This document shows, in pieces, positions 20,861 through 33,149 of a stretch of 39,975 nt of DNA. Position 1 is the first letter of the stretch; the number at the start of each line of letters is the position of its first letter. The position numbers and the translations under genes were made by a program. The notes beneath the pieces were generated by a model. It was not told where the DNA came from. It searched no databases and saw only the letters and a program-made list of their open reading frames with translations. Origin of the DNA: Gnetum montanum (taxonomy: Eukaryota > Streptophyta > Gnetopsida > Gnetales > Gnetaceae); NCBI GenBank assembly GCA_015680685.1, contig MNCI01013584.1:1122930-1162904 (forward strand), in the 5' to 3' direction.

Positions 20861-21720
20861 GATGAAGTCATAGTCACCCAGTTGCTTTGACACATGCCCA
20901 TCCACATAGCCCCATCAATGCATCCTTTGATGTGTTGATGCAAATGCATTAATTTTGATTTACCAAAAGCTTATATAAATATGTGTACCATTTGCATTTA
21001 TGGTGCCTCTCCTTATTTGTATAGCAAAGCTCTTGAAGTTTTCTTTCATATGACTTAGCCAAAATTCTCTTTGAGTGCCCCCAACATGAATTGAGTTGAC
21101 TGTACAAAGTTTTAGTTGAGTGCATGTTGTACCTAGATAGTTCTTCATCATAGAAATAAAATCAAGATTAATTCCTTCCATTACAACACTTGTATTAGCA
21201 GTTAGTTTATTTTCAAGTACTTTACTTTAAATTCATTTTACTTTCCTACACTTAGAAAATTAATATTTTATTTTATAATAGAGAGAGTAAGACCACTTCG
21301 AGCATGTGTATTAATGCTTGATAATTCCAATAGTGGATACTTGGTATGTCTAGCAGTGGGCACCTGGTAACCTAGTAGCATTAGTATAGATTCACCATGG
21401 GTACAAAAAGTGGGAACAAATGTTGTATGCTTAGGATAGTTTAAATTACTCTTAATGCTATAATTAGTTATAAATTAATCTTCTAATCACCTTATTATTT
21501 TAATATTTTAATAAGAAAAAATATGAATATATTATGTCTAAATCACATTTACCCATACTAATTAAGCCAACACAAGTGATGATTGGGAAGACAACAACTA
21601 CCCACATCAAGCTTAATTATCTAAAATACTAGCCACCTGAGGTTCCATGAAATTCAATGAATCCTGTGTATGTACTTATGATTCATATGGTTGGATGTAG
21701 GAAATACTTACTACTTATAA
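20861..21720 (+). repeat. 5' LTR of element D (about 860 bp)
   Basis: It begins TGATGAAG and ends one base before the PBS. Blocks align with element C's LTR: agaaataaaatcaagattaatt against agaaataaagatcgagattact, and the tacttggtat...cctagtagcat stretch near 21340-21380 against 37650-37675. The length matches the family (836-875 bp). The terminal CA has become AA, and the GATATC array is not recognisable at the 5' end. Confidence 0.72.
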
Positions 21721-21721
21721 T

Positions 21722-21741
21722 TGGTGTCATTGCCAAGGAAC
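21722..21741 (+). promoter_or_regulatory. Primer-binding site of element D (tRNA-Asp type)
   Basis: TGGTGTCATTGCCAAGGAAC, one base after the LTR end. It shares the T4, T6 and A8 changes with element C and A15 with element B. Confidence 0.8.
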
Positions 21742-21867
21742 CTTTCTTTGTTATGAACTAAGTATTTTAGATAATTCAATCATACAATATTATTATAAGA
21801 ATATAATGAACCATAATTATGAAAATTAAACATATTTTATCCAAGACACACTACAAAAACAAACTAA

Positions 21868-24330
21868 AAGATGTCTTCTTGTAGGGCTAATTCCCCATTT
21901 GTTGATGATTTTACAAAGTAACATGATAGAAAGAGGCAAAACACAGATGAAGTACCCCAACAACTTAAGTTTGTCTGCACCCATCTAGATTTTTACTATC
22001 AAGATTTCACTTTCATCCTTCAATAGGATGAGTAACTGTGATGGAGAGAACTAGAGGGCAACATTATATTGCCATATGATCATGTCATTCCATCAATGTT
22101 TATGGTAAAAATGACAAATCTAGGGCTTAAAGCTATAGCCCTAAAGTACCAAGTGATAGATCATCTCTTCAAAGATTATCAACCTATGGAGGTCAAACTT
22201 CAAAAAGATAAATCCATGCAGGCCCACAATGAAGACTTTAAGGGTAATAATATTCTAATCACACTAACATTGCAGTTAAAAAAGGAGGGCACTAAATATC
22301 CATTAGGGCAATCTTAGTGCCAAGGTCCTTCCTCATTTAGTGAAGATAACATAACTTACCAATGGCTACATTTAACCTTGGTAAGCAACCAAGGCAAGGG
22401 GAGAACTAGACCAAAAATAGAGTGCCAAAGTCTCCAGGTCATCAAGCAAAAGAACAATCAAGGAATTAGCAAAGGACAACAAGTGATTATCACCCTTTTG
22501 GCACTTTGTCTCCAACATCCTCTTCATTGTCTACCTCTAACGAGGGTGAACATGATGAAAACTAAAGGAAAAATTATCAAAGGCAAGATGAAGATGAAGA
22601 TGAATCTTCCTTATTAATATTATTCCTTGGGAAATGTGAAGGATATAGGAGAGGAAAACACAGAAAAACATAAGAAGAAGAGGGGCATCATCAAAAAAGA
22701 AGGCATAGCAACCAACATCATAGAAGATATGGTCATGAGGGAGACCATAATGAACGAGATAACTATGATGAATCACTCCTTGCTATAAGAAGCATGATCA
22801 ACAATGATGAGATAGTTTACATCTCCTCACACATCAAAAAAATAAACAAATCAGATGGCTTAACATGAACAACATTTCTAAATTTGAGGAAGGATACAAT
22901 CCTACTCTACAGCACCATCTGCAAGCCTTCCATGATACCTATGCCTTGCAAAAATTAGAAAATGACTAGCATAAGTTTAAGTTATTTCTCATGACACACA
23001 TAAAGGAGGCTAGAAGTTGGTATTAGTCCTTAGAAATAGAATCTATTCACAGATGCAGTATGATGCTAGAGATATTCAATGATAAGTATCATACATATTC
23101 CAAAATATCCAATTTGAGAAAGCATATTTAAGGCTGGAAATAAGGTAACCATGAATTCCTTAATGTGGCCTTGAGTAGGTACTATTCGTTACTACATCAA
23201 TGCCTAGGTCATGATTTCTCCTAGAAAGAGTATCTTCATCATTTCATAGATGGACTCAAAAACAAATCTAAAAAGAGTCTTGGGGTCTATGCCCAAGGAA
23301 TACTATCAATAAGGAAGATTCATCAAATTCAAAGGCTCATTGATAAGATAGTAAAGAAAGAAGGGTAGTTAAAGAAGAGAGAAAATGTAGAGGAATACAA
23401 TAAAGATCCATCCATCTGCAAAAAGGAGGTGTGTCTTTGTGACCTACAAGAGAAAGTACCATTGAAGGAGGTTGTGCTAAGAAAGATCCTACTAACCAAA
23501 AAATCCTTTACTCAAATATTAGCCAAGGTGAACAAGATGTAGGACTCTTAAGATGAGAAGTCCATAATAGCACTTAAAATCATGAAGGAGAAAATGGATC
23601 ATGGAACTAAGATAAGGAAAAGCAAATGAAGAAGAATTCATTGTAGGACTATCATCATTAAATGATAAGGCTATAGTGATAGAAGCGGTTGTAGATTCAA
23701 ATACAGATAATGAAGGATATGACATTTGTCAATATAACCATCCCAAGGAATGTTGTCCAATTTTGTCATACTTACAAGAATCTGAGATCTATTCCTTAAA
23801 TCCAAAGCTTGTTAAAAGAAAACCACCTAGGAGATTATCTTATCCTCAAGGAAAATATTAATAATAGTTCCACTACTAAAAGTACTATCCAAGTGGAATT
23901 GCACCTCAACCTAAGAATTACTATCATTAGTNGTACTATCCAAGTGGAATTGCACCTCAACCTAAGAATTACTATCATTAGTGGCAAAACCCACAGTCAT
24001 GGGGGATACCACCACCAAGGCAACAATACCCTTACCATTAATTAGATCCATATGGCTATTATGTCAAATAACCTATATCACTGAGTGGCTCTATGTTCCA
24101 CACTTCTTTCCATAATTACTATCCTCTTGAATATTACTAACCTACCACTTCATGTGTTGAATCTCCTTTCACATACACTCCTCATTACCTGCAATAGAAT
24201 CATGCACCTCATACCCCCATTCCCTTGCCATCTGCATCATCTATGCAAGTCAAAATATCTTCATAGGTCCAATAAAGAAATATCACAAAAGTAGTAAAAT
24301 TACAAGTGGATGACAACTCTAATCATAAGC
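21868..24330 (+). pseudogene. Gag polyprotein of element D
   Basis: Broken frames encode the same order as in A and B: N-terminal module (about 21960-22250: FTFILQ, LEGNIILPYDHVIPS, FKDYQPMEVK), a charged stretch with HRRYGHEGD-like wording (about 22660-22760), the Gag core (about 22860-23300: KFEEGYNPTLQHHLQAFHD), a zinc knuckle whose first Cys is Tyr (YDICQYNHPKECC, 23718-23757), and a tail rich in Pro, Tyr and His. It would form the particle shell if intact, but many stops are present. Confidence 0.82.
23882..23982. repeat. Exact 50-bp duplication around a single N
   Basis: Bases 23882-23931 and 23933-23982 are identical and flank the N at 23932. Combined with the same arrangement at 498-588, this suggests an assembly join rather than biology. 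Confidence 0.85.
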
Positions 24331-24580
24331 CTCAAAGAATGTCATTTTTTAGGCCTAACATTCCACCTAAATTACTGTAGACATCTATGAATGTGAACTC
24401 CTCTCAAATTGCTCAAGAAATACCTATTGAGCTAACTTCAAACCAAAGATCCCAAAATGTTCAAACTATCATGTTAACTTATGTAGTTATAAATTAGATA
24501 AAAGCAAAATACCTTCCTAGGAAGAGAATTAACTCTTGGATCCCTCTAATCCATTTGTATATTGCATGAAGTGATCCAGT

Positions 24581-24960
24581 AAGGATCTATTAGACTTAAG
24601 TTTTGATGTAAATTTAATCTTCCAAAAGAAATACAAAAGATGAAATCTGCCTCCACTAAAGAAGTGCAATATCAAGTTAGAGCTGTCAAATGAATCCATT
24701 ACTATTCTGTTGGAATTGATAGAAGATATTATGACCAATGTAAGTATGTGGTCGTATCCAGCATACTTCTTAGTGATGCATGTGGATAATTATAAGGAGG
24801 ATTTCCTTATTATTATGGGAAGGAATTAGCTAACTACCATAAATTCCAAGCTATAAATCAGAGACCTCTCATTGGAAATCTCCAAGAAGAATGGTAAAAT
24901 AGAGAAGAGGAGAGTTCCATGCATCACATATAGTGACATAAGGTACAAGTGCATGTAAAA
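24581..24960 (+). pseudogene. Protease remnant of element D
   Basis: KDLLDLSFDVNLIFQK lies at 24581-24628, where element B has the active-site motif DLGSGVNLI. The Asp remains but the Gly residues are lost. Downstream, LIIMGRN and EISKKN...KRRVPCITYSD match B's second protease block. Stops intervene. Confidence 0.7.
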
Positions 24961-25239
24961 AATATGAAAAATTACGAGCATGCAACATATGTGTTGAAAC
25001 TACTAGTATTCAAAGGTGCTTATACTTGGCAACCATAAAATAAGAAAGCACCCAGTGGTTGACTACAAACAATCACTCTAGTTCTATAATCTACATGGAA
25101 TTAGCAAAGATTCTCACATGTGCATATGAAGATAAGATGGATGAGATGGAGTAAATTAGGAGCCAACTCTCTAAAGCTGAGCATTAAAAGAAATTAGAGT
25201 TAGATTGGAAATCTTTAAGAGCCTCTGATACTTTTGAAT

Positions 25240-26330
25240 AGGAGCCCTTGGAGTTGAAATGTTACTGACATATTTAGAATATGTATTCTTAGATAATGAG
25301 AAGCTATTAATCACAAATACCTAACTCAACAAAAAATGGAAGAAAAAGTTGTTCAAAATGATTAATAAATTGTAAATATTCTTTATCAAGTCATATGATG
25401 AGATAACAAGAATAGATCCATGCATATGCCAACATCAAATCTATACAGACTCTACTATCAAACCCAAGAGGCAACCACAAAAGAGCTTGAATCCAAAGTT
25501 AAAAGAGGATATTAAAAAGAAAGTTAAGAAGCTTCTCAAGGTTGGTTTTATTTATTCAATAATATATAGTGAGTAGGTAAGCTTGCTTATTATTGTACCA
25601 AAGAAAGGATCAATGGGTAATTTGCATAGACTTCAAGCTACTAAAGATGGTCACTTTAAAAGATCATTTTTCATTGTCATTTGTGAACTAAGTATTAGAC
25701 ACTATTGAAAGGCACAACTACTACAATTTTGTGGCTGGATATAGTGGCTACAATTAGATCCAAATTACTCTAGAAGAATAGGCCAAAACAACATTCACAA
25801 GTCCTTGGAAAACGTTTGCATATAAAAAGATGTCCTTCATTCTATGCAATGCTCCTAAAATCTTTTAATGCCTTTTCCTTGGTATCTTTTAGCAGAAAAT
25901 TGGTAGTGGTGTAGAAGTCTTCATGGATGACTTCTCTACCTATGATGTTGATTTTGAATAAGTAATAGACCATATAAATTACATACTAAAACAATGTATG
26001 AAAACAAACATATAACTCAATTGGTAGGAGAGCCATCTGATGATCTAGGAGGGCATTATCCTATGACACTAAATTTTAGAAAAAAATATTGAGGTGGATC
26101 CTAAAAAGATAAGGATTATCTAAGGAATTACTAGACAACCTTAAATAGTCAAGGCTATGAGTTCATTTCTTGGAACACTACTTTCTATAGGCATTTCATT
26201 GAAAACTTCTCAAAAATTACCAAGCTGCTTGTTGAACTTACTAAGAAGGATGTAGTATTAGAATGGACTAAGAAGTGTTAATAAGCATTCAATCACTTGA
26301 AGAAAAAGCTCATAGAAACACTAATTCTAC
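25240..26330 (+). pseudogene. Reverse transcriptase of element D
   Basis: The pre-RT segment (EYVFLDNEK, RIDPCICQHQIYTDS) is near 25270-25450. The motif-A region is near 25720-25770, and the catalytic motif GVEVFMDDFSTYD at about 25908-25950 keeps both aspartates. The thumb/connection (FLGTL...YRHFIENFSKITKLLVEL) ends near 26250. At least ten stops break the frame. The family and order agree with elements A and B. Confidence 0.85.
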
Positions 26331-26740
26331 ATGCACCTAATTGGTCCAAATCTTTCCATATCATGACAGATGCATCAATTATGTAATAGAAGTGGTGCAT
26401 ACACAAATGGATGATCAAAACATCCATACTATATCCATTGTTCAAACAAAAGCATTATGGATATACAACTTAATTATACCACTACAAAAAAGAAACTCAT
26501 GATGGTGATATATGCTCTTGAGAAATTTAGGCACTTTGTTTTTTAATATCTAATTTTGTATACAATGATCATAGTGTGATTCACTTTCATATTGATAAGC
26601 TAACAGTCATTCTCATGTTATATGGTGGTTGGTGATTTTACAAGAGTTTGATTTAACAATTATGGATAACATGGAAACTAAGAACATGGTTTCCAATCAT
26701 TTATCTTATTTAATATGGGATAACTAGGCTGATAAAGATC
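26331..26740 (+). pseudogene. RNase H domain of element D
   Basis: VIYALEKFRHFVF at about 26500-26540, then INDHSVIHFHIDKL-like wording and LQEFDLTIMDNMETKNMVSN with HLSYL near 26640-26710. These match the RNase H C-terminus in A and B. Several stops and frame changes are present. Confidence 0.7.
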
Positions 26741-26989
26741 CTTTATCTGACTAATCCTTGGATGAGCTTCTATTTGCTAAGGTAACTGAAGTTCAAGCAC
26801 CAAGGGGTTACAAATTAGTACAATGAATTCTTCTATTATCTAGTAACACAAAAGATCCTTGTAGAATGGGACCATAGGAGAAAATAGCTATTCCTCCACC
26901 AAGTCAAACACTACCATGAGATAGAGGAAACTCTTTATAAAATCTATGTCGATGACATGGTATTAAGGTGGGCACCTAATAAAGAATAA

Positions 26990-28100
26990 CTACAAGTTTT
27001 TTAGGATACTCATGAGAGCCCTTGTGGGGAGTCACTATGTAGGAAGGAGAACAATCACAAAAATTCTAATGGCAAGATATTTCTATCCTAAAACCTTTAG
27101 GGATGCTCATCATTTCATCCATTCATGCAAGCAATGTTAACAAGATAGAGGGATGAAAACTAGGATGAAAGGGCTCGAACAATAAATCCAATTACTAAAG
27201 CCTTTCGAACTTTGAAGAATTGATTTCATGGGACCCATCACTCCCATGTCTAATGAAAAGTCTTACATTATTATTTTTGTTGACTATTGTACCAAAAGGG
27301 CTAAAGTTGTATATGTTACCAACTCTACTTCTTCCACTGTAGCTCAATTCTTTCAACAGAAGGTAGACCAATTTGATGTGCCTATGGTATTAATTTCTTA
27401 TAATTGAATCCATTTCACAACTACTACATTTTACAAGTTAATGTAACATTTAGGTGTGAGACATAAATTTATAACTCCTTAGTACCCATAATCTAATGAA
27501 CAAGCTAAAGTCATCAATAGGAAAATCATAAGGATTTTGATAAGAACCATTAGTAGATATATGAAGGATTAGAGCACCAAACTCAATGATGTCCTATGAG
27601 CCTATCACTCAACATGAAAACTCCCTATAGCTTACTCTCCATATGAGTTAATGTATGGGAACTTTCCTAAGCTCCAAACTCAAACTAAACTCAGTACACT
27701 TACAACTTCATGTCACCTTAACCTAAACAGCAACTTAGCATAAAAGGAAATAATAATGGTGCTCAACATATTTGATGAGAATTAAAGCATAGCTTTGATG
27801 ATGAATGGGGTGCACAAGGCATATCACAAAAAACATCATGACACTCAAATAAGAAAACTTGCATTTCAACTAAGAGAAAAGATTCTCTATTGGAATCCCA
27901 TGTATGTGCCTTAATGAACTAAGTTCAAAACATTATGAGAAGGACCATACATTATATACTTGACTTTTTCTTCTGGAGCTATCATGATTTACTACCCAAC
28001 TAGCTATCAAAAGTATATGTTGTTCAACATCCAACAACTAAAATACTTTAAAGATTTCCACGCAACCAATTACAACCACAACAACTCAACACAAGGTTAA
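26990..28100 (+). pseudogene. Integrase of element D, catalytic residues lost
   Basis: The N-terminal zinc domain reads DTHESPCG, HFIHSCKQC and then a stop (27000-27150). The core begins with [12 protein letters not shown] near 27217, so the first catalytic Asp is kept. The second is Tyr (LISYN) near 27395, and the Glu is Lys (NEQAKVINRK) near 27500. The C-terminal block EGPYIIYLTFSSGAIMIYY is at about 27940-28000. After this the sequence aligns with the region following integrase in element B. Confidence 0.85.
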
Positions 28101-28189
28101 ACTCAATCCATTTTCAGAATCTCCCCCTTCCAACTTAGTCATATGGGAGAAGACCATCTACCCTAATACATTAAATAGCATGAAAGCAT

Positions 28190-28224
<35 letters not shown>

Positions 28225-29930
28225 CATCATTTTTTGTAAATTTTTTATTTTCTTTATCTTTTATGTGTTTGTATATTTTACTTTTACTTTTACTTCTACT
28301 TTTACTCTTACTTTACTTACTTTACCTTTATGTTTTCTTTTCCCTTTTTCCTTTTCTTTTTTTGATTGTGATATTTGATTTTATTCCATTATTGTTAGAA
28401 ATTTTGATTATTATAAAATGAAGCTATCAAGATTGTAACTATCTATGCAAGCCAACTTTTATTACATTTTCTACTAACAAGTTATTAGTTTTTTGATGCT
28501 ACTAGGTAGTGAGCTCACAACATCCACTCATTCCATCTATCTCACAATGAGATCCATATCATGGTAGCACAATGGCTCTTTCACACTACAACTAAAAGTA
28601 ACATGTCATCTCACTATTATAATGATCCATAATTTTTGGATTTCCATCTTAATATCTATGGCAATGTTTGTGAGTCTACTTTATTACGATGATGTTGATT
28701 TGTAGAATTATCTATAATTATATGGATATGATAGATTTAGAGTGTTACTAATGTGCTTGTATTAATGATTGGTTGAATTACTAGTTATTCTTCCTTGTAA
28801 TTAATCTAATTTGTGTTAATGTATGTTGTGTAATGCAAAGTACTAATTACATACTTCTGATTGACTTAGTGTATATAAATGGAATGAACAAAAGGAATGT
28901 TGAGCAGAAATAAAGCTAAAATGTTGTATTATTTATGAGGTTTTTACTGTGCTTTTATTTTTTATGTGTTGCTTGAGATAAGTTCCCTTAAATGATTTTT
29001 TAAAATGATTAGAATGTTTCTATGTGGACTATATATATCTATATCAATGTGGGTATCTGATGTACTTGTTTTGCATGTGTATTTATATAAGTTTTGGATA
29101 TCTTATCTTTAAAGGCTACTATATGAATTCTAATTAATCAGTAATCAAATTTAGAAAGAAAGAAGAAAAAAATACTACTTTATATTGTGCTTCAAGGGCT
29201 GAAACAGGTATGTTTTTCTTAGTATGAATGATTCTTTTAAATATACATACAAACGCACATGTTGCTAACGAACTTGACCAATGAATGAAGTGGAAGGAAC
29301 TTGACTTATGAATCAAGAATATTATGTATATCATAGTTGTATTATTTTAAATATGAACTTGTGGAGTGTTTTGAATATTGTTGATGCATTATTCTTTATA
29401 GTTTCAATCTTTAAAAGAATATAAGTACCCTCTCCATGCTTGTAGAAAGGTCATCTGATGATCTTTCAAGGCATCATGAGATAATATGATAATAAGTTAT
29501 GAATATGAAACTCTTGCATTACTGATGGCCAGAAAGAGAAGGTATTTCACTTGGTTTTATGCCTTGAACTTGTACACCTTTATATTCTCATTCTGAAATC
29601 TCTTCCATTGAACCTTATGACTTGATTTCTAAGAGAAATGTTGCTAGAAATGACGCATAGCCACATATTTATTATTGATAAATTTAGACATGACATGTTA
29701 CTGAAGAAACAAGGAATAAAGATGGATATTATGTTTGAATATTTTTTTCTTGTTAGTTTTCTACTACATGAGATCAAGAGGAACCGAACCTAAGACTTGG
29801 TAGAATTAGAATTTCAAAATATAGAAAGTTGAAACTTAAGATATTGAACCTACAACCTCTTAGAATATATTTTTATTAATTTTTTTAGAGTAATCATGGA
29901 AAAAATTGAACTCATGACTAGATGGTGCAC
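28101..29930 (+). other. Post-integrase spacer of element D and unassigned AT-rich DNA
   Basis: The first 100 bp (cagaatctcccccttccaac, then the ATTT repeat) match element B's spacer reversed. An ATTT microsatellite covers 28188-28224 and a CTTTTA-like repeat about 28272-28327. Beyond about 28600 nothing is recognised. No supported gene and no clear 3' LTR. Confidence 0.45.
28188..28327. repeat. ATTT and CTTTTA-like microsatellites
   Basis: About nine ATTT units at 28188-28224, then a loose six-base repeat (acttttacttttacttctac) to about 28327. Both lie just after integrase of element D, where element B has T-rich DNA on its coding strand. Confidence 0.9.
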
Positions 29931-30409
29931 AAAAAGATCTTATAAAAAAAGAAAGAGAGAGAACTATTTTTAATAAACATTCAGTTACATAAAGAAACTA
30001 AATTTGAAACCAAAACCAAAGTCAATAAAAAGGACTAGGAAGAAAAAAAATAGGAAAGAAAGAAGAACAAAGGGAGAGTATGTGTGTGTGTGTGCATATG
30101 AGAGGGAAGAAGAGATCAATCATAATGAAGGTGGCTAGAAATAAACAATAGAAAAAGAAGAAAAAAGGAAGATAGTGTATGTGCATAGGAGAGGGGAAAA
30201 GAGCTCACTCATAAGGGAGGTGGAAGGAAATGAATATTAATAAAAGGAGACTGTGGTTGGAATAGAAAATCAACAACAACAATAAGAAAATGATGGCTAA
30301 AAGAGAAAAAGAAGGACAACAAAAGAATATGTGGTTGAAATAGCAAATAACCACCAACATGAAAAGATTGTGGCTAGAAAAAGGAAGAATACAAATAAGG
30401 AAAGATTAT
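29930..30409 (+). repeat. Purine-rich low-complexity tract upstream of R2
   Basis: Nearly 480 bp with very few pyrimidine runs, containing diffuse repeats of GGTGGCTAGAAAT-like and AGAAGA units (30129-30145, 30300-30395) and a short TG run at 30080-30092. It ends directly at the start of LTR R2. Confidence 0.6.
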
Positions 30410-30840
30410 TTTCATTTTTCCATTCCCAAATGTTGCTACTACATAATAAAGATGATGCCTCTTCATAATAAGTGTTATAATTATCGTAACAAGACCCAAA
30501 AGGACATGTCATAATAATGGACATGTCTCTCTAGGTCACCTTTGGGGGTTTGACCTAAGGTATTTATACCAAGGCATTAGAGGTCATATCAGCATAGAGT
30601 TATAGAGCTAGTAAAGGCAAGTAACAGGAATTAGGTGAAGTGGGACTAGAAGAGAACTGGCCATCCCTTCTAGCCAATTATAGGCCTAACCATGGTGGCA
30701 GTGTTGGATTGCCTCTAAGGGATAAATGCCAAAGGAAGAAAATCCCAAGGAACACACTCAAAGCATGATCCATATACACTATTCTACATTAATAAAGCAT
30801 TCTTCTATTTTTTATTTTTCATTTTCCATGATTTTTTTTT
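30410..30840 (+). repeat. LTR of family R, copy R2
   Basis: It aligns with R1 and R5 along its length. TATA-like ggtatttatacc is at 30559-30570 and an AATAAA signal (attaataaagcattc) near 30790. The start is degraded (ttcatttttccattccc). Confidence 0.7.
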
Positions 30841-31661
30841 TACGCTTAATGTCAAATGTTACATATATTTGACATTTTCTACATTATCGTCTTCTGCCTA
30901 ATGTCTAATATAACATATATTTGATGTTTTCCATGACATCGAAGAATGAAATGTCACATTTTGTATTAGATCAAACCATGACCCAAAGGTCATTTACAAT
31001 CATGGGTCGACTACAACCTGATGATGAATCATGAAACCATAACCCAGGAAGAGTTATGAGTAATTAAGAGATATGATTAAATTAAGATTCAGCAATTACA
31101 AGAGACATTGGTAAGACAACGATACACCAATTCAAGTAACTCTTACCCTACTTATAGTGATGCTATAATGTTAATTAATTAAAGTCATTATTGAGTTCAT
31201 CCTAGAAGATTAGTAACCATGACCTAAATTAATCTTGTTATGTTGACACTCAGTGTCCTAAGCACCTAACCCCTATAACTTGGAATTACTCACTTAAGAC
31301 CTATGCATTGGTAAGTTCAAGGGATTCAATCAAACCATAAGATAATCTCACTCCTACTGAACCAACAAGGGTTATTAAGATGAGACCCATATAGAAAACC
31401 AGTACTCAATTACTAATGTTGTTATAATATTCTCCTTGGTACCTTGCCAGGGTGTAACCATGATCTAAGAGAATAAGCCTATATCATACTTGCCAATTTA
31501 TAAGATCAAATTATTATATTCTGGTCTAAGGATCAATATATCATTTATAATTAAAATCCATGTCATCTACAAGTTATCTTGTTACCTATACATCAGCCTA
31601 GTAATGTTGGTTCAATAAGATAGGCTATTTTGTTCCTCTTAATTCCTAAAATTCCAACTTT
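30841..31661. other. Unassigned AT-rich DNA, no gene seen
   Basis: A perfect short inverted repeat GTCAAAT...ATTTGAC lies at 30851-30873, with a related imperfect copy at 30903-30926. Otherwise no coding motif, RNA gene or repeat was recognised. Confidence 0.4.
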
Positions 31662-31844
31662 GTTTTTCAATCCTAAGACCATGTCCAACATGTAGTACAC
31701 CTCAAAAATAATTCTAATAGTACAAATTTCACCCCAATTGAACTTACGGATTAGGCGATATTGTTGTTTTAATTTTCTTGTTATGTGTGCATAAAAAATA
31801 AATTATTAAATTATTTAAAAACTATTTAATTAAAAAAATAGAAG

Positions 31845-32256
31845 AATACTTTATTTATGCATAATAGTATATCTAAATCATGCTCTAAGTGTGTTCCTTG
31901 GGGTTTTCTTCCTTCGACATCTATTCCTTAGAGGTAATCCAACACTACCATCATGATTAAACCTAAAATTGGCCAGAAGGGATGCCCAATCCTCTTCCTA
32001 TACTACTTCACCTAGTAATTGTTACTCACCTTTATAGGCTCAACAACTCCATATTAATACAACCTCTAATGTCTAGGTATAAATACCTTAGGTCAAACCC
32101 CCAAAGATCACCTCGAGAGATATGTCCATTATTACAACACACCCTTTTGGGTCTCAATTCTAACTTCTCTTTTAGGTCTTGTTATGATAATGATAACACT
32201 TATTTCGAAGAGGCACTTGTTATGTAGTAGTAACATTTGGGAATGAAGATGTTATA
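31845..32256 (-). repeat. LTR of family R, copy R3
   Basis: On the minus strand it begins TATAACATCTTCATTCCC and runs through the TATA-like ggtatttataccta (32075-32088) to an AATAAA signal near 31850. Opposite in orientation to R1, R2 and R5. Confidence 0.72.
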
Positions 32257-32300
32257 ATCAGTATCAGGGATGGCCTTGTAGTGACATTATGTTTGTAACC

Positions 32301-32399
32301 CTAGCCATCGTTGCCTATTTCTAGGTCATCCCACTCGTCAACTACTTCAACTACATCTTCGATCGTCATCCTTCTTCCATTAAGCACTACCATCACCAT
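32301..32399 (-). other. Short reading frame in the R-family interior, copy 1
   Basis: A 32-codon frame starting MVMVVLNGRRMTIEDVVEVV and containing DEWDDLEIGND. The second duplicate keeps a related 42-codon frame (33021-33149) with NGRRT, VVEVA and WDNLEVGDDD. Both end shortly before the next LTR. It may be the end of a former gag-like frame or coincidental; no known domain was recognised. Confidence 0.3.
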
Positions 32400-32594
32400 A
32401 CTATGCCATTGTTTTTGAATCTTGAGATCATGTCCAACATGTAGTACACATCAAAATGATTCTAATAGTATAAATGTTATCCCAATCGAACATATGATTT
32501 GGGAGATATTGTTGTTTCAATTTTCTTGTTATGTGTGCATTAAAAAAATTAATTATTTAATTATTTAAAAATTATAAAATTATTTGATAAAAAA

Positions 32595-33006
32595 AGAGAA
32601 GAATGCTTTATTTATGAAAAATAGTATATCTAAATCCTACTCTTAGTGTGTTCCTTTGGGTTTTCTTCCTTCAACATCTATTCCTTAGAGGAAATTTAAC
32701 ACTACCACCACAATTAGCCAAAAGGAATGCTCAGTCCTCTTCCTATCCTACTTCACCTGGCAATTTTTACTCACCTTTATAGGCACCATAACTCCATGCT
32801 GATACAACCCCTAATGTCAAGGTATAAATACCTTAGGTCGAACCCCTAAAGGTCATCTCGAGAGTTACATATATTATTACAACACACCCTTTCAAGTCTC
32901 AATTATAACTTCTCTTTTGGGTCTTGTTATGATAATGATAACACTTGTTTTGAAGAGCCACCATCTTTTTTATGTCGCAATAGCATTTGGAAATGAAGAC
33001 ATTACA
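32595..33006 (-). repeat. LTR of family R, copy R4
   Basis: On the minus strand it begins TGTAATGTCTTCATTTCC, preceded by ggaaggtagaccc, a degraded polypurine-like stretch. It is the tandem partner of R3. Confidence 0.72.
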
Positions 33007-33020
33007 ATCAATGTAAGGGT

Positions 33021-33149
33021 CTACCTTCCAGCAACACTATGCTTGTAACCTTGGTCGTCGTCACCTACCTCCAAGTTGTCCCACTTGTTGGCTACTTCAA
33101 CTACATATCCAATCATCGTCCTTCTTCCATTACAAACTACCACTACCAT
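33021..33149 (-). other. Short reading frame in the R-family interior, copy 2
   Basis: A 42-codon frame beginning MVVVVCNGRRTMIGYVVEVA and ending at the purine stretch before LTR R4. Counterpart of 32301-32399. Function unknown. Confidence 0.3.

Larger units (their letters stand above)
20861..28140 (+). mobile_element. Element D: old, heavily mutated relative of elements A and B
   Basis: The plus-strand order is LTR, PBS, gag, protease, RT, RNase H, integrase, then a spacer matching the one after B's integrase. Nearly every frame is broken by stops, many of the TGG-to-TAG and CAA-to-TAA kind. No 3' LTR was found where element B predicts it (near 30000), so the 3' end is either deleted or beyond recognition. 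D points opposite to A and B. A single N at 23932 lies in an exact 50-bp duplication. Confidence 0.85.

Noticed and set aside
20960-21181. 73-codon minus-strand frame starting MEGINLDFIS, looking protein-like
   Set aside because: The DNA aligns with the LTR of element C (37400-37520), so it is an antisense frame inside the LTR of element D.
29042-29070. 3' LTR start of element D (tgtgggtatc then TGATG)
   Set aside because: The following 800 bp show no alignment with the 5' LTR at 20861-21720.
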